From NCBI RefSeq assembly GCF_005818865.1, contig NZ_VBRY01000001.1, positions 124,001 to 188,000 of the forward strand: 64,000 nucleotides of DNA. The letters run 5' to 3'. The notes beneath the pieces were generated by a model that searched no databases, was not told where the DNA came from, and saw only the letters and a list, made by a program, of their open reading frames with translations. How positions within the stretch are numbered: the first letter of the stretch is position 1; every line of letters starts with the position of its first letter. Position numbers and translations under genes: made by a program. Positions 1 to 8,933 of this stretch are shown here, piece by piece. Source of the DNA: Mariprofundus erugo. Its GTDB lineage: Bacteria > Pseudomonadota > Zetaproteobacteria > Mariprofundales > Mariprofundaceae.

Positions 1-2
1 TG

Positions 3-1688
3 GTGTATAACGGAGAGGTCTACAACTTTCAGGAGTTGCGGGTAGAACTCGAATCTCTTGGTTGGCAATTTCACTCCAGTACAGATTCTGAGGTGGTTCT
101 TAAAGCTTATGCCCAGTGGGGGAAAGACTCACTGGGCCGTTTTAACGGGATGTTCGCATTCGCTGTCTGGGACAAGCTGGAGAAGACCCTGTTTCTGGCG
201 CGCGACCGATATGGCATCAAACCGTTATATTATGCAACAGTAGCCGGTAAGTTTCTATTCGGCTCTGAAATCAAGGCGTTGATGGGGCATCCTTCCTTTT
301 CGTCGGAAATTGATGTGGAAGGATTGCTCGAGTATTTTACATTCCAGAATTTTCTCAGCGATCGTACTTTGCATAAAGGAGTGAAGCTTCTGCCTGCCGG
401 TTGCTGTATGTCAATAGAGCTCGGACGTTCCGGTGAGACCGGGGTGTTGAGTCGATACTGGGACTACCATTTCGAAGAGCCTGAGCAGCCTCTGGATGAT
501 CAGGAGTATATCGAAGAGCTGGATCGTTTGTTCCAGCAGGCTGTGCGTCGTCAGCTGGTTGCGGATGTCGATGTGGGTTCCTATTTGAGTGGTGGGATGG
601 ATTCCGGCTCTATCACGGCAATTGCAGCCAAAGAATTACCATATATGCGTACCTTTACTTGCGGGTTTGATATGAGTTCTGCCTCAGGAATGGAGCTGGG
701 CTTTGATGAACGACGTGAAGCCGAACACATGTCCTACCTGTTTAAAACCGAGCATTATGAAATGGTGCTTAAGGCCGGGGATATGGAACGCATTATGCCG
801 AAACTGGTGTGGCACCTGGAGGAGCCGCGGGTCGGACAGAGCTACCCCAATTTCTATGCAGCCCAGCTGGCCGGAAAATTCGGCAAGGTTGTGTTGTCGG
901 GTGCCGGTGGAGATGAGATGTTTGGCGGATATCCATGGCGTTATTATCGTGCTGTGGTGAACGACGACTTTGAGCACTATATCGATAAATATTATGATTA
1001 CTGGCAGCGTCTCATTCCAAACGGCATGATGAAGAAAGTATTTGCTCCTGTTTGGGACCAGGTGAAGCATGTGTCGACCCGAGATATATTCAGGGATGTA
1101 TTTTCCACTCATAGTGCGAGTCTTTGTCGCCCCGAGGATTATGTGAATCACTCCCTCTATTTTGAGGCAAAGACGTTTTTACACGGACTTCTGGTTGTGG
1201 AGGATAAGATATCCATGGCCCACTCTCTGGAAACGAGAGTCCCATTCCTGGACAATGATCTGGTCGATTTCGCGATGAAGGTGCCAACTCGTTTGAAGCT
1301 GGGGCATCTGTCAGATGTTGTCAGGATCAATGAAAATGAGCCGGGCAGCAAAACAGCGAAGTATTTTCAGAAAACAAAGGATGGCAAACTATTGCTCAGG
1401 CAAATGATGCAGCGCCATGTCCCCAGAGAAGTTTCCGAGCGTGAGAAGCAAGGATTCTCAGCGCCGGATGCCAGCTGGTTTAAAGGTGAAAGCATCGACT
1501 ATGTGAAACGTAAAATTTGCCATGGTCAGGCTGATATCTATCAATATATGGACAGAAACGTTGTTCAGGCACTGGTTGATGATCATCTCGAAGGCAGGGA
1601 AAACAGGCGCCTGTTGATCTGGTCATTGATTAATGCCGAAAAGTGGTGTGAACAATTCGGGGCTGGTAAATCGAGGGTTAGTGAATGA
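3..1688 (+). CDS. asnB: Glutamine-dependent asparagine synthase-like amidotransferase, 5' truncated by window edge
   Basis: AsnB-family enzymes transfer ammonia from glutamine to an adenylated carboxylate. The visible 561 residues begin inside the class II glutaminase domain at the NGEVYN motif, so roughly the first 70 residues, including the catalytic N-terminal Cys, lie left of the window and the GTG at position 3 is not the real start. The glutaminase part ends near ARDRYGIKPLYY and GSEIKAL. The synthetase domain then carries the PP-loop LSGGMDSGSI near residue 198, VLSGAGGDEMFGGY and SLETRVPFLD. The 3' end overlaps the wzm start by four bases. Inside a polysaccharide locus the likely acceptor is a uronic acid, made into an uronamide as proposed for WbpS/WbtH-type proteins, rather than free aspartate; that assignment is inference. 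A second copy lies at 17352. Confidence 0.9.
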   Translation: MYNGEVYNFQELRVELESLGWQFHSSTDSEVVLKAYAQWGKDSLGRFNGMFAFAVWDKLEKTLFLARDRYGIKPLYYATVAGKFLFGSEIKALMGHPSFSSEIDVEGLLEYFTFQNFLSDRTLHKGVKLLPAGCCMSIELGRSGETGVLSRYWDYHFEEPEQPLDDQEYIEELDRLFQQAVRRQLVADVDVGSYLSGGMDSGSITAIAAKELPYMRTFTCGFDMSSASGMELGFDERREAEHMSYLFKTEHYEMVLKAGDMERIMPKLVWHLEEPRVGQSYPNFYAAQLAGKFGKVVLSGAGGDEMFGGYPWRYYRAVVNDDFEHYIDKYYDYWQRLIPNGMMKKVFAPVWDQVKHVSTRDIFRDVFSTHSASLCRPEDYVNHSLYFEAKTFLHGLLVVEDKISMAHSLETRVPFLDNDLVDFAMKVPTRLKLGHLSDVVRINENEPGSKTAKYFQKTKDGKLLLRQMMQRHVPREVSEREKQGFSAPDASWFKGESIDYVKRKICHGQADIYQYMDRNVVQALVDDHLEGRENRRLLIWSLINAEKWCEQFGAGKSRVSE

Positions 1689-2521
1689 GCGGCTTAAATC
1701 GAAAGAAAAAGCCGTTTGTTACCGTCCGTGATTTTTATTCGATCGTTTCCACTCATTACGAATTGATATGGGATTTGGCCAAGCGTGAAACAGGTGAGAG
1801 ATATGCTGGTCAGATCTTAGGCAGAATATGGCCTGTGCTGCATCCGCTGATGATGATGGCAATTTATGTTTTTATATTTTCATTTGTATTCAAGGTAAAA
1901 ATCGGCTCCGAACATGAACTTCCGCTTGATTATACTGCCTATATATTGTCCGGACTTATTCCCTGGCTTGTTTTTCAGGAAGTCATGGCCAAATCTACCG
2001 GCGTCATTGTGGCGAATGCGAATTTGGTCAAGCAGGTTGTCTTTCCGGTTGAGGTTCTTCCAGTTAAAAGCGTGTTAAGTTCGATGCTGCCTCTGGTCGT
2101 GTCTTTAACGGTTCTTCTGTTATACGTTTTGTTTGTATCAGGCGGGCTTCCATGGACTTATGTATTGCTTCCCGTTGTGGTGGCGCTGGCCGTCATTCTG
2201 ATGCTCGGGGTGGCCTTTCTGCTGTCAGGCGTGGGGACCTATTTTCGTGATATTAAAGATATAGTTCAGGTGTTGACGGTTATTAATATGTATTTGATGC
2301 CAATATTTTATTTGCCGATGTGGGTGCCGGAAATATTCAAACCGATCATATACATAAATCCATTTAGCCCCATGATCTGGTGTTTTCAGGATGCTTTATA
2401 TTATGGGCACTTTGAGCACCCATGGGCGTGGATGGTTTTCAGTGTTGAATCATTATTGGTATTTATCCTTGGATTCACACTTTTCAGACGATTTAAGACA
2501 ATGTTTGGGAATGTGTTGTGA
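1685..2521 (+). CDS. wzm: Polysaccharide ABC transporter, permease (Wzm/ABC-2 type)
   Basis: Integral membrane half of an ABC exporter for a finished, lipid-linked polysaccharide across the inner membrane. The protein has 278 residues, normal for Wzm/KpsM/TagG proteins. About six hydrophobic segments are visible: near residues 57-72 (MMMAIYVFIFSFVFKV), 87-102, 122-145, 160-185, 200-215 and 255-275. The ATG overlaps the upstream asnB stop (ATGA), and the stop overlaps the start of the ATPase gene that follows, so the three are translationally coupled. The adjacent ATPase carries a Wzt C-terminal extension, which supports O-antigen or capsule export rather than drug efflux. The exported glycan is unknown. 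Confidence 0.92.
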   Translation: MSGLNRKKKPFVTVRDFYSIVSTHYELIWDLAKRETGERYAGQILGRIWPVLHPLMMMAIYVFIFSFVFKVKIGSEHELPLDYTAYILSGLIPWLVFQEVMAKSTGVIVANANLVKQVVFPVEVLPVKSVLSSMLPLVVSLTVLLLYVLFVSGGLPWTYVLLPVVVALAVILMLGVAFLLSGVGTYFRDIKDIVQVLTVINMYLMPIFYLPMWVPEIFKPIIYINPFSPMIWCFQDALYYGHFEHPWAWMVFSVESLLVFILGFTLFRRFKTMFGNVL

Positions 2522-3804
2522 TGGCATTAGATCAGGGAAAAGACGTTGCTCAGGCGACTGCTACAGGTGCTTCTGCAATCCATGTGAAAAACCTTGGCAA
2601 GAGCTTTAAGCTCTATGACAGACCGTCTGCACTGTTGCGAGAGCTGATCACCGGTCGTAAACATCATGCCGAGTATCACGCATTGACAGGGGTTTCCTTT
2701 GATGTCGGGCACGGCGAAGTTGTCGGCGTTTTGGGCCGAAACGGTGCAGGTAAAAGTACTTTATTGAAAATTGTCGCTGGCGTGCTGGACCATGATGAGG
2801 GCGATATCAAGGTGAATGGCAGGGTTGCTGCATTACTGGAGCTGGGATCCGGCTTCAGCCCTGAATACACAGGCAGAAATAATGTTCTGTTTGGTGGTAT
2901 GTGTCTTGGTATGAAAAAAGAGGAAGTACTGGCCAAGATGGACTCCATTATCGAGTTCGCTGAACTGGGTGATGTCATTGACCAACCATTTAAGACCTAC
3001 TCTTCAGGCATGAAGGCCAGGTTGACCTTTGCGACGGCAATCAGTGTCGATGCTGAGATATTAATCATTGATGAGGCGCTCTCTGTCGGAGATGCACTGT
3101 TTGCCGAAAAGTGCTTTAAACGAATCAAGGAAATTGCCGAAAGTGGTGCAACGATCTTTTTTGTCACCCATAGTTTGGGGCAGATTTATGAGTTGTGTGA
3201 CCGTGCGATCCTTTTGGATCGGGGAAAGTTGCTCTGTGATGGATTACCTCGATATGTCGGTCACGAATATGAAACGTTGCTGGCAAGGGACAGAAGTAAA
3301 ACAGCTGGTAAGACCTTGCAGGAAACGGTGTTGTCGAGAGGACTTATAAAGCAGGAGCAAGCAGATAAACTTGATGCATATGTCCGGGTGATTTCCCTGG
3401 TTGATGAGGATGGTTTTGAAGCAACCACGCTTCACTACGGAGAACGCTACAAGGTGATGATTCAGGTGCAGTTTAATAAGCACCTGCCAAGGGCTGGTGT
3501 TTCTTTCAGGGTTGAGACGCCTTCAGGAATGACTGTTTTTGGTGATGCAACAGCATTTCATGAGGTTGAGCTTTCTGGTGCTGCGGGGCAAACAGGTCAT
3601 TATGCATTCAGCTTCAGGAATGTTCTTGCCCCTGGAAACTATCTGGTGGGTGGCGGCGTTGTTGAGCTCATTGAGGATGCATTTAACGTTCTTCATGTTG
3701 TCAGAGGCAATACCCTTCTGACAGCAACTGGTCGTCCGGTGACTGGAATGGTGGATTTGGGCTGCGAATTTGAAGAGGTCAAAAAGCAAACCGACAATGG
3801 CTGA
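2518..3804 (+). CDS. wzt: Polysaccharide ABC transporter ATPase with C-terminal Wzt-type carbohydrate-binding domain
   Basis: Cytoplasmic ATPase partner of the upstream permease. Walker A GRNGAGKST is at residues 73-81, the signature YSSGMKARLTFA is near 160-175, and Walker B ILIIDEAL follows. The nucleotide-binding domain ends near residue 260. The remaining ~165 residues are the beta-sandwich extension found in Wzt proteins that read the capped non-reducing end of an O-polysaccharide (about 100 residues longer than a minimal ATPase). The start is either GTG 2518 or ATG 2521, both overlapping the wzm stop. If this is a classic Wzt, the glycan should carry a terminal cap such as a methyl or sulfate group. 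The downstream sulfotransferase-methyltransferase overlaps its 3' end by 8 bases and is an attractive source of the cap (inference). Confidence 0.92.
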   Translation: MMALDQGKDVAQATATGASAIHVKNLGKSFKLYDRPSALLRELITGRKHHAEYHALTGVSFDVGHGEVVGVLGRNGAGKSTLLKIVAGVLDHDEGDIKVNGRVAALLELGSGFSPEYTGRNNVLFGGMCLGMKKEEVLAKMDSIIEFAELGDVIDQPFKTYSSGMKARLTFATAISVDAEILIIDEALSVGDALFAEKCFKRIKEIAESGATIFFVTHSLGQIYELCDRAILLDRGKLLCDGLPRYVGHEYETLLARDRSKTAGKTLQETVLSRGLIKQEQADKLDAYVRVISLVDEDGFEATTLHYGERYKVMIQVQFNKHLPRAGVSFRVETPSGMTVFGDATAFHEVELSGAAGQTGHYAFSFRNVLAPGNYLVGGGVVELIEDAFNVLHVVRGNTLLTATGRPVTGMVDLGCEFEEVKKQTDNG

Positions 3805-5320
3805 TTATTCGAATCCAAATATCTTTTTTGTGGTGGGATGCGGGCGCTCGGGGACCACGTCCCTGTGCAGGCTTCTGGACTCTGCAACTAATGCCGAATG
3901 TTTGCTGGAGCCATCTCCCAATCTGAATCGTGAAAGTCGTGACATGATGGAGGGGCGCTATGATCGTCCTTTCCAGCTCATTGCTGAAACGGTGCTTCAA
4001 AGGGCCGCTGCTGTGCTCGATAAAGGCCTTATCTACGGTGAGAAAAATGTTACGTTAGGCCCTTTTATTCCGCATCTGCACAAGCTGAGCAAATGCAGAT
4101 TTGTCTATGTGCACCGGGATGGGCGAGATGTTGTACGCTCTTTTATTGACTGGCATAACCGGATGTTCGGTACCATCTATCGTGAGTGCCATGAAATAGG
4201 TGATTTGAGTGAACGGGCGAAAAAATCTCAGGCTTCACTGCCCATAGAGCTTGATAGTTCTGACTATTCCAGACCACGCCCCGGGCTCGACGATATCTGG
4301 TTTGATCAGTGGGAAAAGTTTACCCGCCTTGAGATGTGCGCCTGGTATTGGTCCAGAATTAATGATCTATACCTGGATCAGCTTGAGGCATTGCCGGAAA
4401 ATGAGTGGATCTCAATTAACTATACCTCTCCGGAACCTTCTGATTTGCTTAGGGTGACTGAGTTTCTTGGGTTAAATGGGCTTACTTCTGACGATATCAA
4501 ATGCCAGCTTGGTAAGAGAGTGAACTCTTTGAAAGACAGGATTGATGAGGGAAATAATTTTCCTCGTTGGCCGGACTGGACACCCATCGACAGGGTCCGG
4601 TTTGAGAATATAGCGGCCCGAACCATGCAACGGTTGGGGCACTATCCCACGGAGTATGTGCGCTATTGCCCGCCCAATTACGGTGAATGGTGGAAGCAGA
4701 ATGAAGGCGGTTTGGACTGGTATACGTGGATGTACGATAGTCGTCTGGTTGCCCATAATGACTTTCAATATTTTGTTCAATGTTTGGATCAAGCCGGGCA
4801 TAAGGTTGAATCATTGCTGGATGTGGGGTGCGGTCTGGCCGTTGGATATGCCGATGTTTTTTCCGAACGGCGCTATGTTGGTATGGATTTGAGCGGCAAA
4901 GAGGCGGAATGGTGTCGCCAGAATCGCCCGAATTCAAAGCACGCGTACATTACCGGTGACATCATTGTCAATATTCCCGATGAAAAGTTCGATGTGGTTT
5001 TCTCTCAAGGGACGATTGACAATTCATACGATATGGATGCCATGCTTAAGTCAATGGTTGCCTGCTCTAGCGGCTGGATTTATTTGACTGCGTACCGTGG
5101 TTGGTTTCCAGAGTTGTCAGAGCACCGGTATTCATGGGATGAGAGTACGACCTGTTTTTATAATGATATTTCAGTGTCGGCAGTGTGTCGCACTTTGCAG
5201 GCACTAGGGTGTGTCGAAATTTCGGTGTCTCCTTTGGATATGGGGATCCGTGAGAACAACCCTATTCGATATGAAACCAGAATTGTTGCGCGTGTGGCAG
5301 CAGGTGAGAGTGGCAGGTGA
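3797..5320 (+). CDS. Fusion protein: sulfotransferase domain plus SAM-dependent methyltransferase domain
   Basis: A 507-residue protein with two catalytic domains. Residues ~8-300 look like a PAPS-dependent sulfotransferase: the 5'-phosphosulfate loop is GCGRSGTTSL at 14-23 and the 3'-phosphate motif YVHRDGRDVVRS is near 103. From ~320 the C-terminus is a class I methyltransferase with motif I LLDVGCGLAVGY near 340 and an acidic ribose-binding loop YVGMDLSG. ATG 3797 is preferred over ATG 3770 because the homologous sequence starts there. It overlaps wzt by 8 bases and abuts the GTG of the next gene. The product probably sulfates and/or methylates a sugar of the exported polysaccharide, possibly as the chain-terminating cap. 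The substrate is unknown. The fusion itself is directly visible, since the reading frame runs through both domains without interruption. Confidence 0.8.
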   Translation: MADYSNPNIFFVVGCGRSGTTSLCRLLDSATNAECLLEPSPNLNRESRDMMEGRYDRPFQLIAETVLQRAAAVLDKGLIYGEKNVTLGPFIPHLHKLSKCRFVYVHRDGRDVVRSFIDWHNRMFGTIYRECHEIGDLSERAKKSQASLPIELDSSDYSRPRPGLDDIWFDQWEKFTRLEMCAWYWSRINDLYLDQLEALPENEWISINYTSPEPSDLLRVTEFLGLNGLTSDDIKCQLGKRVNSLKDRIDEGNNFPRWPDWTPIDRVRFENIAARTMQRLGHYPTEYVRYCPPNYGEWWKQNEGGLDWYTWMYDSRLVAHNDFQYFVQCLDQAGHKVESLLDVGCGLAVGYADVFSERRYVGMDLSGKEAEWCRQNRPNSKHAYITGDIIVNIPDEKFDVVFSQGTIDNSYDMDAMLKSMVACSSGWIYLTAYRGWFPELSEHRYSWDESTTCFYNDISVSAVCRTLQALGCVEISVSPLDMGIRENNPIRYETRIVARVAAGESGR

Positions 5321-6336
5321 GTTTTCTCGATCGATGGTTTCGAAGAGCCAAGCCTTATAAGGTTATGTTGCATAGCCTCTCACGAGAGGAGATCACAGGC
5401 CGTTGCCGGGCAGTGGCGCATTCGTATAAGGAGCAGGGGGTTGCCACTCCTTTCGCTGTTTATCGGCAGATTGTGGATGCTCTGGTTGTCACCCCCGGGT
5501 TTGATGTTCGGCCCATGAGCCAGTTGATGGCTCCGGTGGATGAAGAAAAGGTTGTTATCTCACTTCGCCATGATTTGGATGGAGACATTGTCACTGGTGT
5601 TAGAGCAGCCAGATACCTTGCAAGAAAAGGGCTGCCAGGAAGTTTCTATCTTCTGCATACATCCCATTATTACGGGGTTGTAGAGAATAATGTGTTTCAC
5701 CGCTTTGCCGGGTTAGAGTCTTTTGTTGCCGAATTGATAGCCACAGGCTGCGAGCTTGGTTTACATTGCGACCCTTTATATCTCTATTGCGTCCACAATA
5801 TCAATGGGGCTGAAGCAGTGAGGTCTGAAATCGCTTGGTTAGGCTCATTAGGAGTAAAGGTTTCCGGTACTGTTGCTCATAACTCTGCCATTGTTTTCGG
5901 TGCTGAAAACTTCGAGGTATTTCAAAATAAAAGTATTGGTGGTCGTCGATCATTTACTTATAAGGGGAAAAATTTTCCCCTCCATGTTTTGGATGAGGCG
6001 AAGCTCGGGTTGACATACGAGGGAAACTACCCGGTTCTTCCAGAAAGTCTCGACTCTGACAAGGTGGCAGAGTACCTGAGACTGTCAACGAGTGATTGCG
6101 TCAGAAACATGGAGTGGTTGCGCTATTATTTTTTGGATAACCCATTCTTCGGCCGTGGATATGATGTCGATATATGGTTGTTAGGGTGTGATGCATGGGT
6201 GATAGCTAAACGAGGGAAGGGTGCCGAGGTGTTGTGGCCTGTGAAAACCAAGGATGTTCTCGCATATCTTGAGCAACTTGGTGGAGGGGTGCGCGTCGTT
6301 ATATGTGTTCATCCTGAATATATCTCTGGAGATTAG
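5317..6336 (+). CDS. Polysaccharide deacetylase-like (NodB-fold) protein
   Basis: A 339-residue protein with LRHDLDGD near residues 82-89, resembling the RHDVD motif of NodB-fold carbohydrate esterases in surface-polysaccharide loci. A second His-containing motif, LGLHCDPLY, is near 148-156, and HNS follows near 188. These are plausible metal ligands. GTG 5317 overlaps the stop of the fusion gene by three bases, and the next methyltransferase begins three bases after its stop. It probably removes an N- or O-acetyl group from a sugar of this glycan, or is a catalytically altered relative. I see no signal peptide, so action on a cytoplasmic precursor is more likely than on the exported polymer. 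Confidence 0.65.
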   Translation: MSFLDRWFRRAKPYKVMLHSLSREEITGRCRAVAHSYKEQGVATPFAVYRQIVDALVVTPGFDVRPMSQLMAPVDEEKVVISLRHDLDGDIVTGVRAARYLARKGLPGSFYLLHTSHYYGVVENNVFHRFAGLESFVAELIATGCELGLHCDPLYLYCVHNINGAEAVRSEIAWLGSLGVKVSGTVAHNSAIVFGAENFEVFQNKSIGGRRSFTYKGKNFPLHVLDEAKLGLTYEGNYPVLPESLDSDKVAEYLRLSTSDCVRNMEWLRYYFLDNPFFGRGYDVDIWLLGCDAWVIAKRGKGAEVLWPVKTKDVLAYLEQLGGGVRVVICVHPEYISGD

Positions 6337-6339
6337 CTG

Positions 6340-7254
6340 ATGTACGATTTCGAAATTAGGGAGCGGGATGATGAAAATGAAGCTGCGAAGAGCTATCAAC
6401 GAAATTATCATGGGTATCCAATAATGGAATATTGGGATAGTGAGTTCTATGAGTTAGTAAAAGCCCATTATAAGCCGGGGGATCGAATCCTGGATCTGGG
6501 ATGCGGTCCTGCATCGTTGTGGCCCTATTGGCACCAACTTACTGATGTTGGTCACCTCGCCGGTGTCGATCTGTCAGATGGAATGATCGCAGAAGCAATG
6601 GCTGCATTTCCGAATGGTGAATTTAAAGTGGGGAGAGTTCACGAGATTCCCTACCCGTCCGGTTCATTTGATATTGTAATTGCATCATCAGTGTTGCATC
6701 ACGTCCCTGACTCTCATCTTGATGGTGCGATGAAAGAGATCATGCGTGTCATGTCTGAGCACGGCCTGCTGATTGGCCGGGAGCCAATCGGGCAGGATGA
6801 GCAGATTGCCGCTGAGTCCGGCTGGCTGTCCGGCGCATTGATGAATTTCAGACATTTGGTTTACAGGTTGACACATACGCGTGAAGTGGTTGAGCCTGAA
6901 CTGGGTGACCATCATCATGCATATCAGCAGAAAGTATTTTTGGAACATTTGCAGAAATACCTGTGTCTGACTACATATTCTCAGCGTTTCCCTATATCGA
7001 ATTTTGTCGCCCGCGTTACGGATGTACGAATTGCTGAGATTATGAAAAAGCTCGATGACATCCAGGCTGGTAAGGCCGGGTCCATGTTCTACTACTCAGC
7101 ATCAAAAAATTATGTGGAAGCTAAGGATGTTGAATATTGTATTGACAGGGAGCTGGAGGGTAAAGGTATTGATTTGAGTCAGGATAAGGAGTTTTTGGCC
7201 TACTTGAAAGTGGCCTCTACTGAGATTGAACGATACTTGTCTAAAAATAGTTGA
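6340..7254 (+). CDS. Class I SAM-dependent methyltransferase
   Basis: 304 residues. Motif I ILDLGCGPASLW is near residues 49-60, the acidic loop AGVDLSDGM near 75, and the post-motif SFDIVIASSVLHHV near 108-121, all typical of Methyltransf_11/25 domains. The C-terminal ~130 residues are helical and not recognised. The ATG starts three bases after the deacetylase-like gene, and the stop codon lies just before the ribosome-binding site of the following glycosyltransferase, so it is part of the same transcription unit. The likely role is O- or N-methylation of a nucleotide sugar or of a growing glycan. The acceptor cannot be read from sequence. Confidence 0.8.
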   Translation: MYDFEIRERDDENEAAKSYQRNYHGYPIMEYWDSEFYELVKAHYKPGDRILDLGCGPASLWPYWHQLTDVGHLAGVDLSDGMIAEAMAAFPNGEFKVGRVHEIPYPSGSFDIVIASSVLHHVPDSHLDGAMKEIMRVMSEHGLLIGREPIGQDEQIAAESGWLSGALMNFRHLVYRLTHTREVVEPELGDHHHAYQQKVFLEHLQKYLCLTTYSQRFPISNFVARVTDVRIAEIMKKLDDIQAGKAGSMFYYSASKNYVEAKDVEYCIDRELEGKGIDLSQDKEFLAYLKVASTEIERYLSKNS

Positions 7255-7265
7255 GAGGTTCACCT

Positions 7266-8900
7266 ATGGATGCCCAAAAGCCTGTGTCTGATGAGCTTCA
7301 GGGGGCGAATTGGCTGTATGAAAATGCAGCGGAGTGGCATGAACAGTTCCGTTCTGAGCATGGTCGCCCTTTTCGTGTGTTGCATATAGGAAATTTGGCA
7401 AATAACGCATACCTCAATTCGAAAATGTTGCGGAACATGGGCGTTGAGAGTGATGTGTTGTGTTGTGATTACTACCATGTGATGGGCTGTCCTGAGTGGG
7501 AGGATGCAGATGTTATTGGTGATTGGTCCGATGATTTTGCACCGAAGTGGCATTCGGTTGATTTAAACGGTTTTTCCCGGCCGGAGTGGTTTGTTCAGGG
7601 GCCGATTGTTGAATGTCTTGAATATTTGAGGTTGGCAAATTCGCAGAGCAATCCGGGTGTGGAAAAACTCAGAGAGTACCTCGAGTATAAGTCCGGGCTC
7701 AGAGTGACCTATGCAGTTGATGCCGGCCCGGTGGAACCTCAGCTCCCTCTTGCCGGGAGTCCAAGGGAAGTCCCGGTCGGTTTTTTGATGCGAATATTGA
7801 AACGGCTGATCAGACTTGTTCGAGCAGATAGTCATCAGACTCAGTCCGAACCTGTTCAGGCTGAGCAGATTCAACCTGCTCATGCACCGGATCTTGCTGC
7901 AGAAACTATGATGCGAATGATGAGCAGGTCGGAACAGCTGTTGTCGGGGCGCAATACCGGTTTGCAAGAAACGGACTTGATTGGCTATTGCGGGATACTG
8001 GCGCAGCTTGCAGAAGTGTTTGCGCATTATGACTTAATCCATGGCTATGCAAACGCGGGTATATACCCGTTGTTGGTAGATAAGCAATATGTTGCATATG
8101 AACATGGCACTATTCGTAAAACGCCTTTTGAGGAAACTTCGCAAGGGCGGTTGTGTGAGCTGGTCTATAAGTCGGCCAATATGGTTGCCATTACGAACTG
8201 TGATGCGATCAGCGCTGTGAAGAAGTTGGCAATATCAAACTTCGAGTTTATCCCCCACCCGATTAATGAGGATTGGTTGGTGGAGGATGAGAAATCTATA
8301 AGATTAAGGGCGCACATCCGTTCACAAGCGAATGCAGATTTTGTTGTGTTTCACCCTTCACGGCAGCACTGGGACGAGCAGCGGAATCCTAATATGGAAA
8401 AAGGAAACGATTTCTTTATTAATGGGTTCGCCCGGTTTGTTCGCGAAGTCAATCCGTCAGCTGCGTGTGTGATGGTTGAGTGGGGTGAAATGCTGGAAAA
8501 AAGCAAGAAGCTGATTGCTGATTTAGGAATTTCAGATCGAATTATATGGGTGAAGACCCTGCCAAACAGAGAAATGGTTCGGTATATTATGGCTACAGAT
8601 GCATTGGCGGATCAGTTTTTCCTGGGAGCATTTGGTAGCACTACGCCTAAAGCTTTGGCGTTGGGTAAGCCGGTTTTTTTATATCTGAACGAAGATGTGC
8701 ATCGATGGTGTTTTGAGGAAATGCCACCGGTTTTAAATGTGCAGACATCAATGGAAATATTCGAGGGGTTACAGAGTCTCTATCGAGATCAAAAATTATA
8801 TAACGATATTTCAGCTGGAAGTCGCTCATGGTATCAGAAATATCACTCCAATCACGTTATTACGGAGAAGCTTTGTCATATTTATCAGCGTGCGTTGTGA
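7266..8900 (+). CDS. Glycosyltransferase-like protein, GT4-type C-terminal half (paralogue of 8934-10523)
   Basis: 544 residues from ATG 7266. GAGAGG at 7253-7258 is correctly spaced, so this start is preferred over TTG 7251. The N-terminal fold opens with RVLHIGNLANNAYLNSK and the unusual block DYYHVMGCPEWEDAD. The middle (~150-215) is a variable, Gln-rich linker. The C-terminal half has YEHGTIRKTPFEE, FHPSRQHWDEQ, and a nucleotide-sugar-binding-like tract ending in KALALGKPVFLYL. It shares these blocks in the same order with the next gene, so the pair arose by tandem duplication. Assignment as a glycosyltransferase rests on the Rossmann-like C-half and the locus. Donor and acceptor are unknown. 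Confidence 0.7.
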   Translation: MDAQKPVSDELQGANWLYENAAEWHEQFRSEHGRPFRVLHIGNLANNAYLNSKMLRNMGVESDVLCCDYYHVMGCPEWEDADVIGDWSDDFAPKWHSVDLNGFSRPEWFVQGPIVECLEYLRLANSQSNPGVEKLREYLEYKSGLRVTYAVDAGPVEPQLPLAGSPREVPVGFLMRILKRLIRLVRADSHQTQSEPVQAEQIQPAHAPDLAAETMMRMMSRSEQLLSGRNTGLQETDLIGYCGILAQLAEVFAHYDLIHGYANAGIYPLLVDKQYVAYEHGTIRKTPFEETSQGRLCELVYKSANMVAITNCDAISAVKKLAISNFEFIPHPINEDWLVEDEKSIRLRAHIRSQANADFVVFHPSRQHWDEQRNPNMEKGNDFFINGFARFVREVNPSAACVMVEWGEMLEKSKKLIADLGISDRIIWVKTLPNREMVRYIMATDALADQFFLGAFGSTTPKALALGKPVFLYLNEDVHRWCFEEMPPVLNVQTSMEIFEGLQSLYRDQKLYNDISAGSRSWYQKYHSNHVITEKLCHIYQRAL

Positions 8901-8933
8901 AGTGGGTAGGAGGGTTCCATAAAGGGGGGGCTG

